Source: Cryomorphaceae bacterium (lineage in GTDB: Bacteria > Bacteroidota > Bacteroidia > Flavobacteriales_D > Sanyastnellaceae). Taken from it: a DNA stretch of 44,814 nucleotides. The stretch lies in the NCBI GenBank assembly GCA_016124575.1, contig WGNM01000028.1, forward strand, positions 1 through 44,814, given 5' to 3'. Position 1 is the first letter of the stretch, and the number at the start of each line of letters is the position of its first letter. Below are positions 6,328 to 14,105 of this stretch, piece after piece. The position numbers and the translations under genes were made by a program. Under the pieces are notes generated by a model. That model worked only from the letters and a program-made list of their open reading frames with translations, was not told where the DNA came from and ran no database searches.

Positions 6328-8301
6328 TCAGAGTCTCACGCCGATTACCAGGATGTCGTCGAGTTGTGTGTGAACATTCTTCCAGTTGTCTAGTTGCTGA
6401 CCGATAAACGCTTTGGCTTCGCTAGCACTCATTTTACAAGATTCAGAAAGAATATCGCGGAAACGCGCCTTGTTCATCTTTTTACCATCGGCACCACCGA
6501 ACTGATCCATGTACCCATCGGTAAATAGGTACAAGCAATCCCCCGTTTCAAAGTCGACTTCTTGTGTACTAAATCCACCCGTTGTGGCGTGGATCTCATT
6601 GAAGTATTTTCCTCCAATCGATAAAGCATCGGCCTTGATTTCGAGCATTTCGCCTTTTCGCACAACAACAATAGGGTTGCGAGCTCCAGAAAAGCTGATA
6701 CTCTTTTTTGCGTGATCGATGATGCAGAAACTCATGTCCATGCCGTCTTGTGCATTCTCACCGGCCTCATTTTGATTGAGCGATAGCATGATTTCTTCGT
6801 GCACTTTCGTGAGAATTGAACCGGGGTTTCTGTGTCCCTGCTCATTGACAATTTTATTCAATTTTGCATAGGCTATTAGCGACATAAAAGCACCTGGGAC
6901 ACCATGTCCGGTGCAGTCAATAGTAGCTAGCATTGTCTTATTGTCGTGTTCAGCGAACCAATAGAAATCACCACTAACGATGTCTTTTGGTTTGAGGTAG
7001 ATGAATGATTCTGGCAACCTCTTCCGTATTATTTCTTCGGGCACCAGAATAGAATTTTGGATTTTAAGTGCGTAGTTGATACTGCTCAAAATCTTATGTC
7101 GCTGCTGTGTTATCTCATTGTTCTGTGTCTGCAAAAGATTGTTGGTCTTTCTTTTTTTAACCAAGCTCAAAGTAATGATGGTGAGAATAATTAAGAAACA
7201 ACCAAATATTAGCATGTAGATGCGCTGGCGGAAAAGTTCTTCCGCTTTGCGGGCTTGCAAAAGTCCTTCTTGTTCTGCTATTTGTCGGTCGCGCTTTTCA
7301 GTTTCATACCTCGCATTCAACTCGCTGATTCTGCTGAAGTTATTCACCTGTGTTAAACTATCATCGAGCGCTATATAGGCCGTTTGGGCTTTGAAAGCAT
7401 CTTCAAATAACTGCAAACCTGCATATGCTTCAGCGCGCACTGAAAGCAGAGAGAGGTAAGTGTCGTTGAATTCGTGGTTTTGGCAAAGTTTCTCAGAAGT
7501 GATGAGGCTGTATAGCGCATCTTCGAATTTGCTCTGCTTAATTTTCAGGCGAGCCAAACCAATGAAATCGTTTGCCACCTGACTTTCATCGAGCTCATGC
7601 CTGTGCTCAGCTATTGATTTGTTATAATAGTACTCCGCACTATCCAATTGGCCTTTTTGCAAGAAAATATCGGCGAAAAGCGGCGAATCAGATATATACT
7701 TACCATGCATGCGCTGATAACCCCTTAAGCTGTCGGCATACATTTCGGCACCGGCATAGTCTTTTAGGGCAGCGGAAATTATAGACAAGTTATACAGGTT
7801 CAGCGAAACACCCGTGTGGTCGTTTCTTTTTGAGTTGAACACCAGCGCCTCTCTGTAGTTTTTTGCAGCCTCCTCATTATTTCCCATCGAGGTGTAAATG
7901 ACACCGATGTTATTTAATGCCTTGGCTATGCCTACTTCATCGTTTACAACGCGATAATAAGACAGCGCCAGCTGATAATGTTCTATACCAGTTAAATACA
8001 AACCTTTGATCGTGGCAATAACACCCAATTGATTGTTTGTCTTCGCCATTGCTGCCGTATCGCTCAAATTGTTAGCGAGTTCTAAAGCCGAAATGGCGTA
8101 GTTTTTTGCTTGATCAGGATCGTTGAATATGATGCTGTCGCAAAGCGAAATGGATAGGCGCAAACACAAAGTGTCTGAATTACAGTTGTTTAGTCGCATC
8201 TCTAAACTAGTAAACCTGGAGCTGCCAATGGCACCCAGATTCAGAATTAGAAGCGCGAAAACGCCCAGTAAACCAGTTGATCTTATATATTTATGTCGCA
8301 C
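6328..8301 (-). CDS. TPR-transmembrane-SpoIIE/PP2C phosphatase (SiaA-like role)
   Basis: 657 aa from GTG 8301; no in-frame ATG lies nearby. Order of parts: N-terminal signal/TM segment (about 9-26), TPR repeats in the periplasm (about 60-320, e.g. AKALNNIGVIYTSMGNNEEAAKNY), a coiled coil (about 325-360), a TM helix (361-382), a short coiled coil, then a cytoplasmic SpoIIE domain (about 435-657). Metal-ligand motifs are SGDFYW (D445), IDCTGHG (D462), DGMDMS (D519/D522) and LFTDGYMDQFGG (D595). It is a Ser/Thr phosphatase controlled by an extracytoplasmic sensor. Convergent with the SiaB/SiaC pair, it is the obvious phosphatase to dephosphorylate the SiaC homologue, though that partnership is inferred. 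Pseudomonas SiaA has a 7TM-HAMP sensor rather than TPRs. Confidence 0.9.
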   Translation of the reverse strand: MRHKYIRSTGLLGVFALLILNLGAIGSSRFTSLEMRLNNCNSDTLCLRLSISLCDSIIFNDPDQAKNYAISALELANNLSDTAAMAKTNNQLGVIATIKGLYLTGIEHYQLALSYYRVVNDEVGIAKALNNIGVIYTSMGNNEEAAKNYREALVFNSKRNDHTGVSLNLYNLSIISAALKDYAGAEMYADSLRGYQRMHGKYISDSPLFADIFLQKGQLDSAEYYYNKSIAEHRHELDESQVANDFIGLARLKIKQSKFEDALYSLITSEKLCQNHEFNDTYLSLLSVRAEAYAGLQLFEDAFKAQTAYIALDDSLTQVNNFSRISELNARYETEKRDRQIAEQEGLLQARKAEELFRQRIYMLIFGCFLIILTIITLSLVKKRKTNNLLQTQNNEITQQRHKILSSINYALKIQNSILVPEEIIRKRLPESFIYLKPKDIVSGDFYWFAEHDNKTMLATIDCTGHGVPGAFMSLIAYAKLNKIVNEQGHRNPGSILTKVHEEIMLSLNQNEAGENAQDGMDMSFCIIDHAKKSISFSGARNPIVVVRKGEMLEIKADALSIGGKYFNEIHATTGGFSTQEVDFETGDCLYLFTDGYMDQFGGADGKKMNKARFRDILSESCKMSASEAKAFIGQQLDNWKNVHTQLDDILVIGVRL

Positions 8302-8372
8302 GTTCGAGTGTTCATTATGCCTTGTTACGCAGCAGGATGAAAAAAAGTTGCGAAAAGAACTTTTTAGAATAC

Positions 8373-8402
8373 TTGTTTAGACTGAAATTCTTTATATATT
8401 TG
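8373..8402 (+). promoter_or_regulatory. Promoter of rpsT
   Basis: TTG at 8373-8375, a 19-bp spacer and a perfect TATATTTG -7 box at 8395-8402. It is the best match to the Bacteroidota consensus in the window. The ATG is 31 bp downstream. Confidence 0.8.
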
Positions 8403-8433
8403 CAGCCCTGTTTTCAGGAAAAACATATTTGAA

Positions 8434-8685
8434 ATGGCTCATCACAAATCAGCGCTAAAGCGAATTCGTTCGAACGAGACAAAACGTCTCCGTAACAAAT
8501 ATTACCACAAGACTACACGTAATGCTGTACGCAAGCTGCGTGGCTTGACGGATCGTGCAGAAGCGGAGAAGTTGTTCCCAGAAGTTTGTTCTATGTTAGA
8601 CAAATTGGCTAAGCGCAACGTCATCCACAAAAATAAAGCGTCGAACCTCAAATCGAGTTTAACTTTGCATATCAACAAACTTTGA
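8434..8685 (+). CDS. rpsT: 30S ribosomal protein S20
   Basis: 83 aa, full length for S20, which binds 16S rRNA early in small-subunit assembly. The N-terminus [21 protein letters not shown] and the internal basic helix ([16 protein letters not shown]) are characteristic, as is the C-terminal [20 protein letters not shown]. The gene is bracketed by a consensus promoter and a strong terminator, so it is an independent transcription unit. Confidence 0.97.
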   Translation: MAHHKSALKRIRSNETKRLRNKYYHKTTRNAVRKLRGLTDRAEAEKLFPEVCSMLDKLAKRNVIHKNKASNLKSSLTLHINKL

Positions 8686-8709
8686 GTTGAAGCAATAACG
8701 ATATAAATT

Positions 8710-8736
8710 TGGCCTCTTACCGAGGCCATTTTTTTT
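8710..8736 (+). terminator. Rho-independent terminator after rpsT
   Basis: Perfect 7-bp stem TGGCCTC (8710-8716) / GAGGCCA (8722-8728), 5-nt loop, followed by eight T residues. Confidence 0.9.
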
Positions 8737-8772
8737 GCCTTTCAATGGGGTCGGTGATTAAACTAAATTACC

Positions 8773-9468
8773 ATGTACCAAGAGAAAGACACCCCCATGC
8801 TCATGTTGAGTGAGGCCGACAGGCCGCGAGAGAAGTTAATGGCTCACGGCGCCCGCTCTTTGAGTGAAACAGAATTGCTGGCTATTTTGATAGGCAGTGG
8901 AACCCAAGGAGAAAGCGCATTGACCGTAGCACGTAGGTTGCTAGTTACAACAGGCAACGACCTCAACACCCTTGCTCGTCAATCACCAGAATTTTTATGC
9001 AGGCAACGCGGAATTGGAAAAGCCAAAGCCATATTGATTTGTGCGGCGGTAGAATTGGGACGCCGTCACCAAGCCAATGAAGTGTCTGAACGCGCAGTTA
9101 TTCGCTCATCAAAAGATGCATACCTGCAGCTACAAACCCAGTTGCGCGATCTCAATCACGAAGAATTTTGGGTTCTTTTTCTAAACCGCGCCAACAAAGT
9201 GCTGCACAAAGAAATGGTATCGAAAGGCGGACTGGTGGGCACCATAGCCGATCCTCGATTGATATTCGAGCGTGCCTTATTGGTGAAAGCAGCAGCGATA
9301 ATTGTGGCCCACAACCATCCAAGTGGGAACGTTGAGCCAAGCAAACCCGATATTGATATCACGCGAAAACTAAAAAGCGCTGGTGAATTCTTAGATTTGT
9401 CGGTATTGGATCACCTGATCATTGGGGAAGCTGGATATTTTAGCTTTGCCGATGAGGGAATAATGTAA
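8773..9468 (+). CDS. radC: RadC family protein (JAB/MPN metalloprotease fold)
   Basis: 231 aa, full length. The N-terminal helix-hairpin-helix-like part (ALTVARRLL ... RQRGIGKAKAILICAAVELGRR) precedes the JAMM domain, with the RadC signature HNHPSGNVEPSKPDID (H180, H182, S184, D193). Historically called a DNA repair protein, RadC's biochemical role is not settled; the JAMM residues predict a zinc-dependent hydrolase. Its stop codon directly abuts the wecB start, so the two are cotranscribed. Confidence 0.95.
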   Translation: MYQEKDTPMLMLSEADRPREKLMAHGARSLSETELLAILIGSGTQGESALTVARRLLVTTGNDLNTLARQSPEFLCRQRGIGKAKAILICAAVELGRRHQANEVSERAVIRSSKDAYLQLQTQLRDLNHEEFWVLFLNRANKVLHKEMVSKGGLVGTIADPRLIFERALLVKAAAIIVAHNHPSGNVEPSKPDIDITRKLKSAGEFLDLSVLDHLIIGEAGYFSFADEGIM

Positions 9469-10605
9469 ATGAAGAAGATTCTCACCGTTATTGGGGCACG
9501 TCCTCAAATCATCAAAGCCGCTGCCATATCGCGGGAGTTGCGTCAAAACTACGCCGATACACTGTCGGAAGCGATTGTTCACACCGGTCAACACTACGAC
9601 GACGCTATGTCGGAAGTGTTTTTCCGTGAAATGGGTATTCCTCAGCCGCACTTTCGATTGGAAGTGGGCAGTGGAAATCACGGGGCCCAAACGGCTGCCA
9701 TGCTGCAAGGTATCGAGAAAATACTAACGCAAGAGGCTTGCGATGCACTGCTCGTATACGGTGATACCAATTCTACGCTGGCAGGCGCTTTGGCGGCGTC
9801 GAAGCTGCACATCCCAGTGATACACGTAGAAGCAGGATTGCGGTCTTTCAATAAATCGATGCCCGAAGAACTCAATCGCATCATGTGCGACCACGCATCG
9901 ACGTTGTTGTTTTGTCCGACAAGTACCGCTGTGCAAAATCTCGCCAATGAAGGCTTCGACATCGCTGCTCCGCTAAAAACAACAGTAGATCACCCTGCAG
10001 TGTACCATTGCGGTGATGTGATGTTTGATAACACCTTGTTTTTCAGCGCTATGGCCGTTGATCGTTTCGCTGAGTCACCCATTGCTGGAACCGAAAAGGC
10101 ATACGTTCTCGCCACCATACACCGACCGTACAACACCGACGACCCGCAGCGACTTGTAAGTTTGGTTGAAGACCTGCTTTGGCTGACAGAGGAGGGGTAC
10201 AACGTTGTTTTTCCAATTCATCCGCGGACATTAAAAGCATTGCAGACATTTGCATCCGCGCTGCATGCGCGAATAGAAGCGAATGAACGTTTTTATTTGA
10301 TACCCCCAGCCTCGTTTTTAGAAATGATCTACCTTGAGCAGCAGGCATCGCTCATCGTGACCGACTCAGGCGGCGTGCAGAAAGAGGCGTATTTCTTAAG
10401 AAAGCCCTCCGTTGTGGTGCGCACAGAAACCGAATGGGTAGAGCTTGTGGCACATGGCAGTGCAGTGCTCTCATTCGAGGCAGGAGAGCCTATGCGCGAA
10501 GCGTTTAAGAAACAGCTCTCAGTGAAGGATATGGAATTTCCTCCCCTCTTTGGAGATGGAAAGGCAGCAGCGTTTATTTGCTCAAAAATTGCGGAATTAC
10601 TTTGA
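9469..10605 (+). CDS. wecB: UDP-N-acetylglucosamine 2-epimerase (non-hydrolysing)
   Basis: 378 aa. Interconverts UDP-GlcNAc and UDP-ManNAc for surface polysaccharide synthesis in the cytoplasm. Family features are the N-terminal TVIGARPQIIKAAAISREL, VHTGQHYDDAMSEVFF, VEAGLRSFNKSMPEELNRIMCDH, and the C-terminal nucleotide-binding VTDSGGVQKEAYFLRKPSVVVR. The two Rossmann-like halves of the GT-B fold are complete. It follows radC with no spacing and overlaps the downstream polysaccharide deacetylase by 4 bp, which supports a shared role in glycan building. Confidence 0.93.
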   Translation: MKKILTVIGARPQIIKAAAISRELRQNYADTLSEAIVHTGQHYDDAMSEVFFREMGIPQPHFRLEVGSGNHGAQTAAMLQGIEKILTQEACDALLVYGDTNSTLAGALAASKLHIPVIHVEAGLRSFNKSMPEELNRIMCDHASTLLFCPTSTAVQNLANEGFDIAAPLKTTVDHPAVYHCGDVMFDNTLFFSAMAVDRFAESPIAGTEKAYVLATIHRPYNTDDPQRLVSLVEDLLWLTEEGYNVVFPIHPRTLKALQTFASALHARIEANERFYLIPPASFLEMIYLEQQASLIVTDSGGVQKEAYFLRKPSVVVRTETEWVELVAHGSAVLSFEAGEPMREAFKKQLSVKDMEFPPLFGDGKAAAFICSKIAELL

Positions 10606-11906
10606 AACTGATCGTTTACTCTCCCCAGAAATCTCCTCGGCTGAGGTACATTCTCGACCTCATGCTGACGCGGATGTTGAGTTTGAACTATGAAATTACC
10701 GAGGAACGTGATGTCTTTGAAGCTGCTACTGGAGCCAAAATCAACTACAGCCATGAATCTTTAGGAGGGCTGCAGATTGTCCCAAACGGACTGCTCACTG
10801 GCAGAGGGATCAAAGATCAGCAACCCGCAGTATCATCTTGGCAAGGGCTGATAACCTTGTTTCCTGGCAAAGGAGACATACCCTTCGATATGTTTGCCGC
10901 TGCCTTTTATCTGGTGAGCAGGTACGAAGAGTATTTACCGCATCGTACAGACAAGCACGGACGATTTGTACCTGAGGAGAGCATTGCATGGCGCGGACAT
11001 TTTTTAGATCGTCCGCTTATTGATGAATGGTCAATAGCACTTTTGAAAGAGTTGAACAATCGATTTGGCGAAACAGGTGGTGTTCGTCCGCATTACACCT
11101 TTCTAACCACCATCGATATCGACAGCGCCTTTGCTTACAGGTACAAAGGATTGATGCGGACATTGGGAGGTTTCTTGAAAGACATGCGGATGCTAGACCT
11201 CAAGAATTTTGTAGACCGAATGAAGTGCATCTTGAGGATGGATGCAGACCCGTTTGATACGTATGCATTCATGCAGGAGACACACGAGCAAGAGAATGTA
11301 GATGCCATTTTCTTCTTTTTATTGGCCGATTACGGACACAACGATAAAGCAGTATCGTTCAGAAGTCCGGAGCTACAGCGCCTCATCCGCCGTTTAGGCG
11401 ACTACTACCGGTTGGGAATCCACCCCGGATTTCAGTCGAATAAAGATGTGAAGCGCCTCAAAGAAGAGATCAATCGCCTGACAGTTATTTCTCGCAGAGA
11501 GGTTGAACGCAGCAGGCAGCATTTCTTGATGGTAAGTTTTCCGGAGACCTATCGTCGACTTGCGGCATTGGGAATCAGAGAAGATTATTCAATGGGTTAT
11601 GCGCCAGAGGCAGGTTTTAGAGCCAGCACATGCACCCCATTTCCGTTTTATGATATCGAAGAAGAAAAAGAAACAGCCTTGATTGTGCATCCCTTCGCAG
11701 TGATGGATGCCACCTTGAACGTTTATTTAGGCTATTCGCCAGATGATGCCGTTGAGAAAGTAAGCCAGTTGGCAGATAAAGTGAAAGCCGTTGGAGGTCA
11801 GTTTGTTATGCTTTGGCACAACGAATCGTTGAGTGATAGGTGGAACTGGTCAGGCTGGAGAGGGGTGTACCGTTCGGCCATTGCACGAGCAAGTGGAAAA
11901 AACTGA
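10602..11906 (+). CDS. Polysaccharide deacetylase family protein
   Basis: Start chosen at TTG 10602, which overlaps the wecB stop as TTGA and gives the family-like N-terminus LKLIVYSPQKSPRLRYILDLML (434 aa). An ATG at 10578 in frame would extend it by eight residues inside wecB. The N-terminal half (1-170) matches a domain common in Bacteroidota deacetylases (KINYS near residue 50, FYLVSRYEEYLP near 110). The catalytic NodB-like half begins at TFLTTIDIDSAFAYRYKG, where TxDxD supplies metal ligands, and continues to the C-terminal LWHNESLSD. Probable function is de-N-acetylation of a surface glycan, in keeping with the adjacent wecB. Confidence 0.82.
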   Translation: MKLIVYSPQKSPRLRYILDLMLTRMLSLNYEITEERDVFEAATGAKINYSHESLGGLQIVPNGLLTGRGIKDQQPAVSSWQGLITLFPGKGDIPFDMFAAAFYLVSRYEEYLPHRTDKHGRFVPEESIAWRGHFLDRPLIDEWSIALLKELNNRFGETGGVRPHYTFLTTIDIDSAFAYRYKGLMRTLGGFLKDMRMLDLKNFVDRMKCILRMDADPFDTYAFMQETHEQENVDAIFFFLLADYGHNDKAVSFRSPELQRLIRRLGDYYRLGIHPGFQSNKDVKRLKEEINRLTVISRREVERSRQHFLMVSFPETYRRLAALGIREDYSMGYAPEAGFRASTCTPFPFYDIEEEKETALIVHPFAVMDATLNVYLGYSPDDAVEKVSQLADKVKAVGGQFVMLWHNESLSDRWNWSGWRGVYRSAIARASGKN

Positions 11907-11979
11907 TCATTGTTGGCTGAATTTAACAGCTGATTTTGCAGACATCTTTGTACTTTTCAAGACACAAAACTACCCTGAC

Positions 11980-12630
11980 ATGATTCAAGAACTAGGCAAA
12001 GAAAACAGCATCTTCAATCAGTTTATAGCTGAGATTCGCGATGCTGAGATCCAAAAGGATCGCATGCGTTTCCGCAGGAACATGGAGCGCATAGGTGAAA
12101 TTATGGCCTATGAAATCAGCAAGCGACTAACCTATGCTTCACGAGAGGTTGTCACACCACTGGGTGAATCGCAGATGATGTTACCAGAGGAGACGCCGAT
12201 TTTAGCAACCATCTTAAGAGCGGGTTTGCCATATCATCAAGGGTTTTTAAATTATTTTGATGGTGCCGACAATGCCTTTATCTCTGCGTACCGCAGATCG
12301 CACAAAGGTGGTGACTTTGAAATTGAGGTTGAGTATATCTCTTGTCCGTCTATCGAAGGCCGAGATGTCATTCTCATCGACCCCATGGTTGCCACAGGCT
12401 CATCAATGGAGTGTGTTTACAAATCGCTACGTGCTTTTGGTACACCGCGCCATGTGCATATTGCATCGGCTATAGCGAGCGTGCAAGGTGTAAATTACCT
12501 GCGTAAGCAGCTTTCTGGCAACGTCACCATTTGGGCTGGTGCTATCGACGATGAGTTGACAGCCCAGGCATACATTGTTCCTGGTCTTGGTGATGCAGGA
12601 GATTTAGCATTTGGAGACAAAGATCACTGA
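11980..12630 (+). CDS. upp: Uracil phosphoribosyltransferase
   Basis: 216 aa from ATG 11980; upstream in-frame codons overlap the previous gene and look non-coding. Converts uracil and PRPP to UMP (pyrimidine salvage). It shows the PRPP-binding loop VILIDPMVATGSSM and the family's C-terminal uracil-binding AQAYIVPGLGDAGDLAFGDK. The arginine-containing LATILRAGLPYHQG segment is also typical. It overlaps the following membrane-protein start by 1 bp (TGATG), so it heads a small upp / membrane protein / HAD operon. Confidence 0.95.
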   Translation: MIQELGKENSIFNQFIAEIRDAEIQKDRMRFRRNMERIGEIMAYEISKRLTYASREVVTPLGESQMMLPEETPILATILRAGLPYHQGFLNYFDGADNAFISAYRRSHKGGDFEIEVEYISCPSIEGRDVILIDPMVATGSSMECVYKSLRAFGTPRHVHIASAIASVQGVNYLRKQLSGNVTIWAGAIDDELTAQAYIVPGLGDAGDLAFGDKDH

Positions 12631-13064
12631 TGGAATACATACTGGAGATACTGGGTTGGTGGGGGATGTCGATTGTCAAATTCCTTATAACACCTACTAC
12701 AATGGTGGTTGTTGGGAAAGGTTTGTTGGAGACCATACTCATATCGACCACAGGTGCGTGGATAGGGATTTTCGTGTTTTCTTTTTTTGGCAAGAAGTTA
12801 TTCGCTTACTTGTCGCAGCGCGCCAAGCGCCGTGGAGTGAAAGTTTTTACGTCATCGCGCCGCAGAATTGTACGAGTTAAACAGAAGTACGGTATTTACG
12901 GATTGGTGGCGGTATGTGCGTTGATTTCTGTCCCCATTTCTTCTTTGCTAGCAGCCAAATATTTCCATCATTTAAAGTGGCGCATACCCGCGCTGATGGG
13001 CGGTTTTGCCATTTGGTCGGTCTTGCTGACTTTAATAGGCTGGTTGGCCAGGGGAGGGTTTTGA
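12630..13064 (+). CDS. Small integral membrane protein, unknown function
   Basis: 144 aa. There are about four hydrophobic segments: around residues 7-30, 34-56, 87-106 and 122-140. A strongly basic cytosolic-looking loop (SQRAKRRGVKVFTSSRRRIVRVKQ) separates the two pairs. I do not recognise a named family; the topology recalls small DedA or small-multidrug-export-like proteins, but no diagnostic motif is present. It overlaps upp upstream and the HAD gene downstream by 1 bp each (TGATG at both joints), so it is translated as part of that operon. Confidence 0.75.
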   Translation: MEYILEILGWWGMSIVKFLITPTTMVVVGKGLLETILISTTGAWIGIFVFSFFGKKLFAYLSQRAKRRGVKVFTSSRRRIVRVKQKYGIYGLVAVCALISVPISSLLAAKYFHHLKWRIPALMGGFAIWSVLLTLIGWLARGGF

Positions 13065-13753
13065 TGGCTGAGCATATCTTTTTTGATTTGGACCGCACAT
13101 TGTGGGATTTCGACAAAAACTCTTCTCAGGTTTTGGCTGGGCTGTTCGACGAGCACCTGGCTTGGCAAGGCTTGGCAGAGAAGACTGAGTTTATAGCGAA
13201 GTACCAAGAGATCAATGAACATGCTTGGCATGAGTACCGTTCAGGCATCATTGAGAAAGACTTACTGCGGTGGATAAGGTTTTACCGCACGATGGAGCAT
13301 TTTGGCAGAGCCGATAAACACTTGTCGGTGCTACTCGGTGAGCAATACGTGGAACGCAGTCCGTACCAAAAAGGTTTGTTACCCAACACGTTTGAAACGC
13401 TTGGATACCTGAAAGAGAAAGGCTACCACATGCACATCCTTACGAACGGCTTTAGCGAGATACAGCACATAAAAATGAACGAGTCGGGATTAACGCCTTA
13501 CTTCAAAAACCTCATAACATCTGAAAGCTTGGGAGTGCAAAAGCCTCATGCGCAGGCTTTCGATGCTGCCCGCGAAATAGCAGGAATTGCGAAACAACAT
13601 GCGATCATGATTGGCGACGACCTGCATGTGGATGTCCTCGGAGCACAAGCCGTTGGCATGACGGGCGTTTACTTCAACATAACTGGTGTTGCCCATGGCG
13701 AAGCACCCAACCACGAAATCACTAACCTCATAGAACTATGCGACCTGCTATAG
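13064..13753 (+). CDS. HAD-superfamily nucleotidase, YjjG type
   Basis: 229 aa from ATG 13064, which overlaps the preceding stop (TGATG); longer in-frame extensions run inside the upstream gene. HAD motif I is IFFDLDRTLWDF (D8, D10). Motif II is in LTNGFSEIQ. Motif III is the Lys in LGVQKPHAQAF. Motif IV is MIGDDLHVDVLGAQAVGM. The long helical cap (about 20-95) and the DRTLWDFDKNS start match YjjG, a noncanonical pyrimidine nucleotidase that removes modified dUMP/UMP analogues. Its location with upp is consistent with pyrimidine salvage quality control, which is inference. Confidence 0.85.
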   Translation: MAEHIFFDLDRTLWDFDKNSSQVLAGLFDEHLAWQGLAEKTEFIAKYQEINEHAWHEYRSGIIEKDLLRWIRFYRTMEHFGRADKHLSVLLGEQYVERSPYQKGLLPNTFETLGYLKEKGYHMHILTNGFSEIQHIKMNESGLTPYFKNLITSESLGVQKPHAQAFDAAREIAGIAKQHAIMIGDDLHVDVLGAQAVGMTGVYFNITGVAHGEAPNHEITNLIELCDLL

Positions 13754-13787
13754 ACAGCAGATTCGTAGATTTAAAGAAAACAGAGAT

Positions 13788-14105
13788 ATGGACGACAATC
13801 AACAAAAAGGCAAGCTCAACATTGAGTTGCCAGAAAGCGCAGCAGAGGGAGTATATTCTAACCTTGCTATCATCACGCATTCTCCTTCTGAGTTTGTGCT
13901 CGATTTTATTCAGGTGATGCCGGGCATGCCAAAGGCGAAAGTTAGATCCCGTGTCATCATTACGCCGCAGCATGCGAAACGTTTGATGCGCGCCTTGCAA
14001 GACAACTTGCGCAAATTTGAGTCGCAACACGGAACCATCGTTGAAGCGGCAGGACCTGAAGCGGCTATGCCCTTTGGATTCGGTGGCCCACAGGGCGAAG
14101 CGTAA
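13788..14105 (+). CDS. DUF3467 family protein
   Basis: 105 aa, cytosolic. It matches the DUF3467 family pattern: a beta-rich core starting GVYSNLAIITHSPSEFVLDF, then MPKAKVRSRVIITPQHAKRLMRALQDNL and a Gly/Pro-rich tail. Function unknown; homologues are widespread as single small genes in Bacteroidota. It ends exactly one base before the end of the convergent dihydroorotase-like gene, leaving no room for a dedicated terminator. Confidence 0.88.
   Translation: MDDNQQKGKLNIELPESAAEGVYSNLAIITHSPSEFVLDFIQVMPGMPKAKVRSRVIITPQHAKRLMRALQDNLRKFESQHGTIVEAAGPEAAMPFGFGGPQGEA

Noticed and set aside
11943-11950. CATCTTTG as a promoter box of upp
   Set aside because: First base does not match TAnnTTTG and no TTG lies at 17-23 bp; upp may simply be read from the upstream operon.
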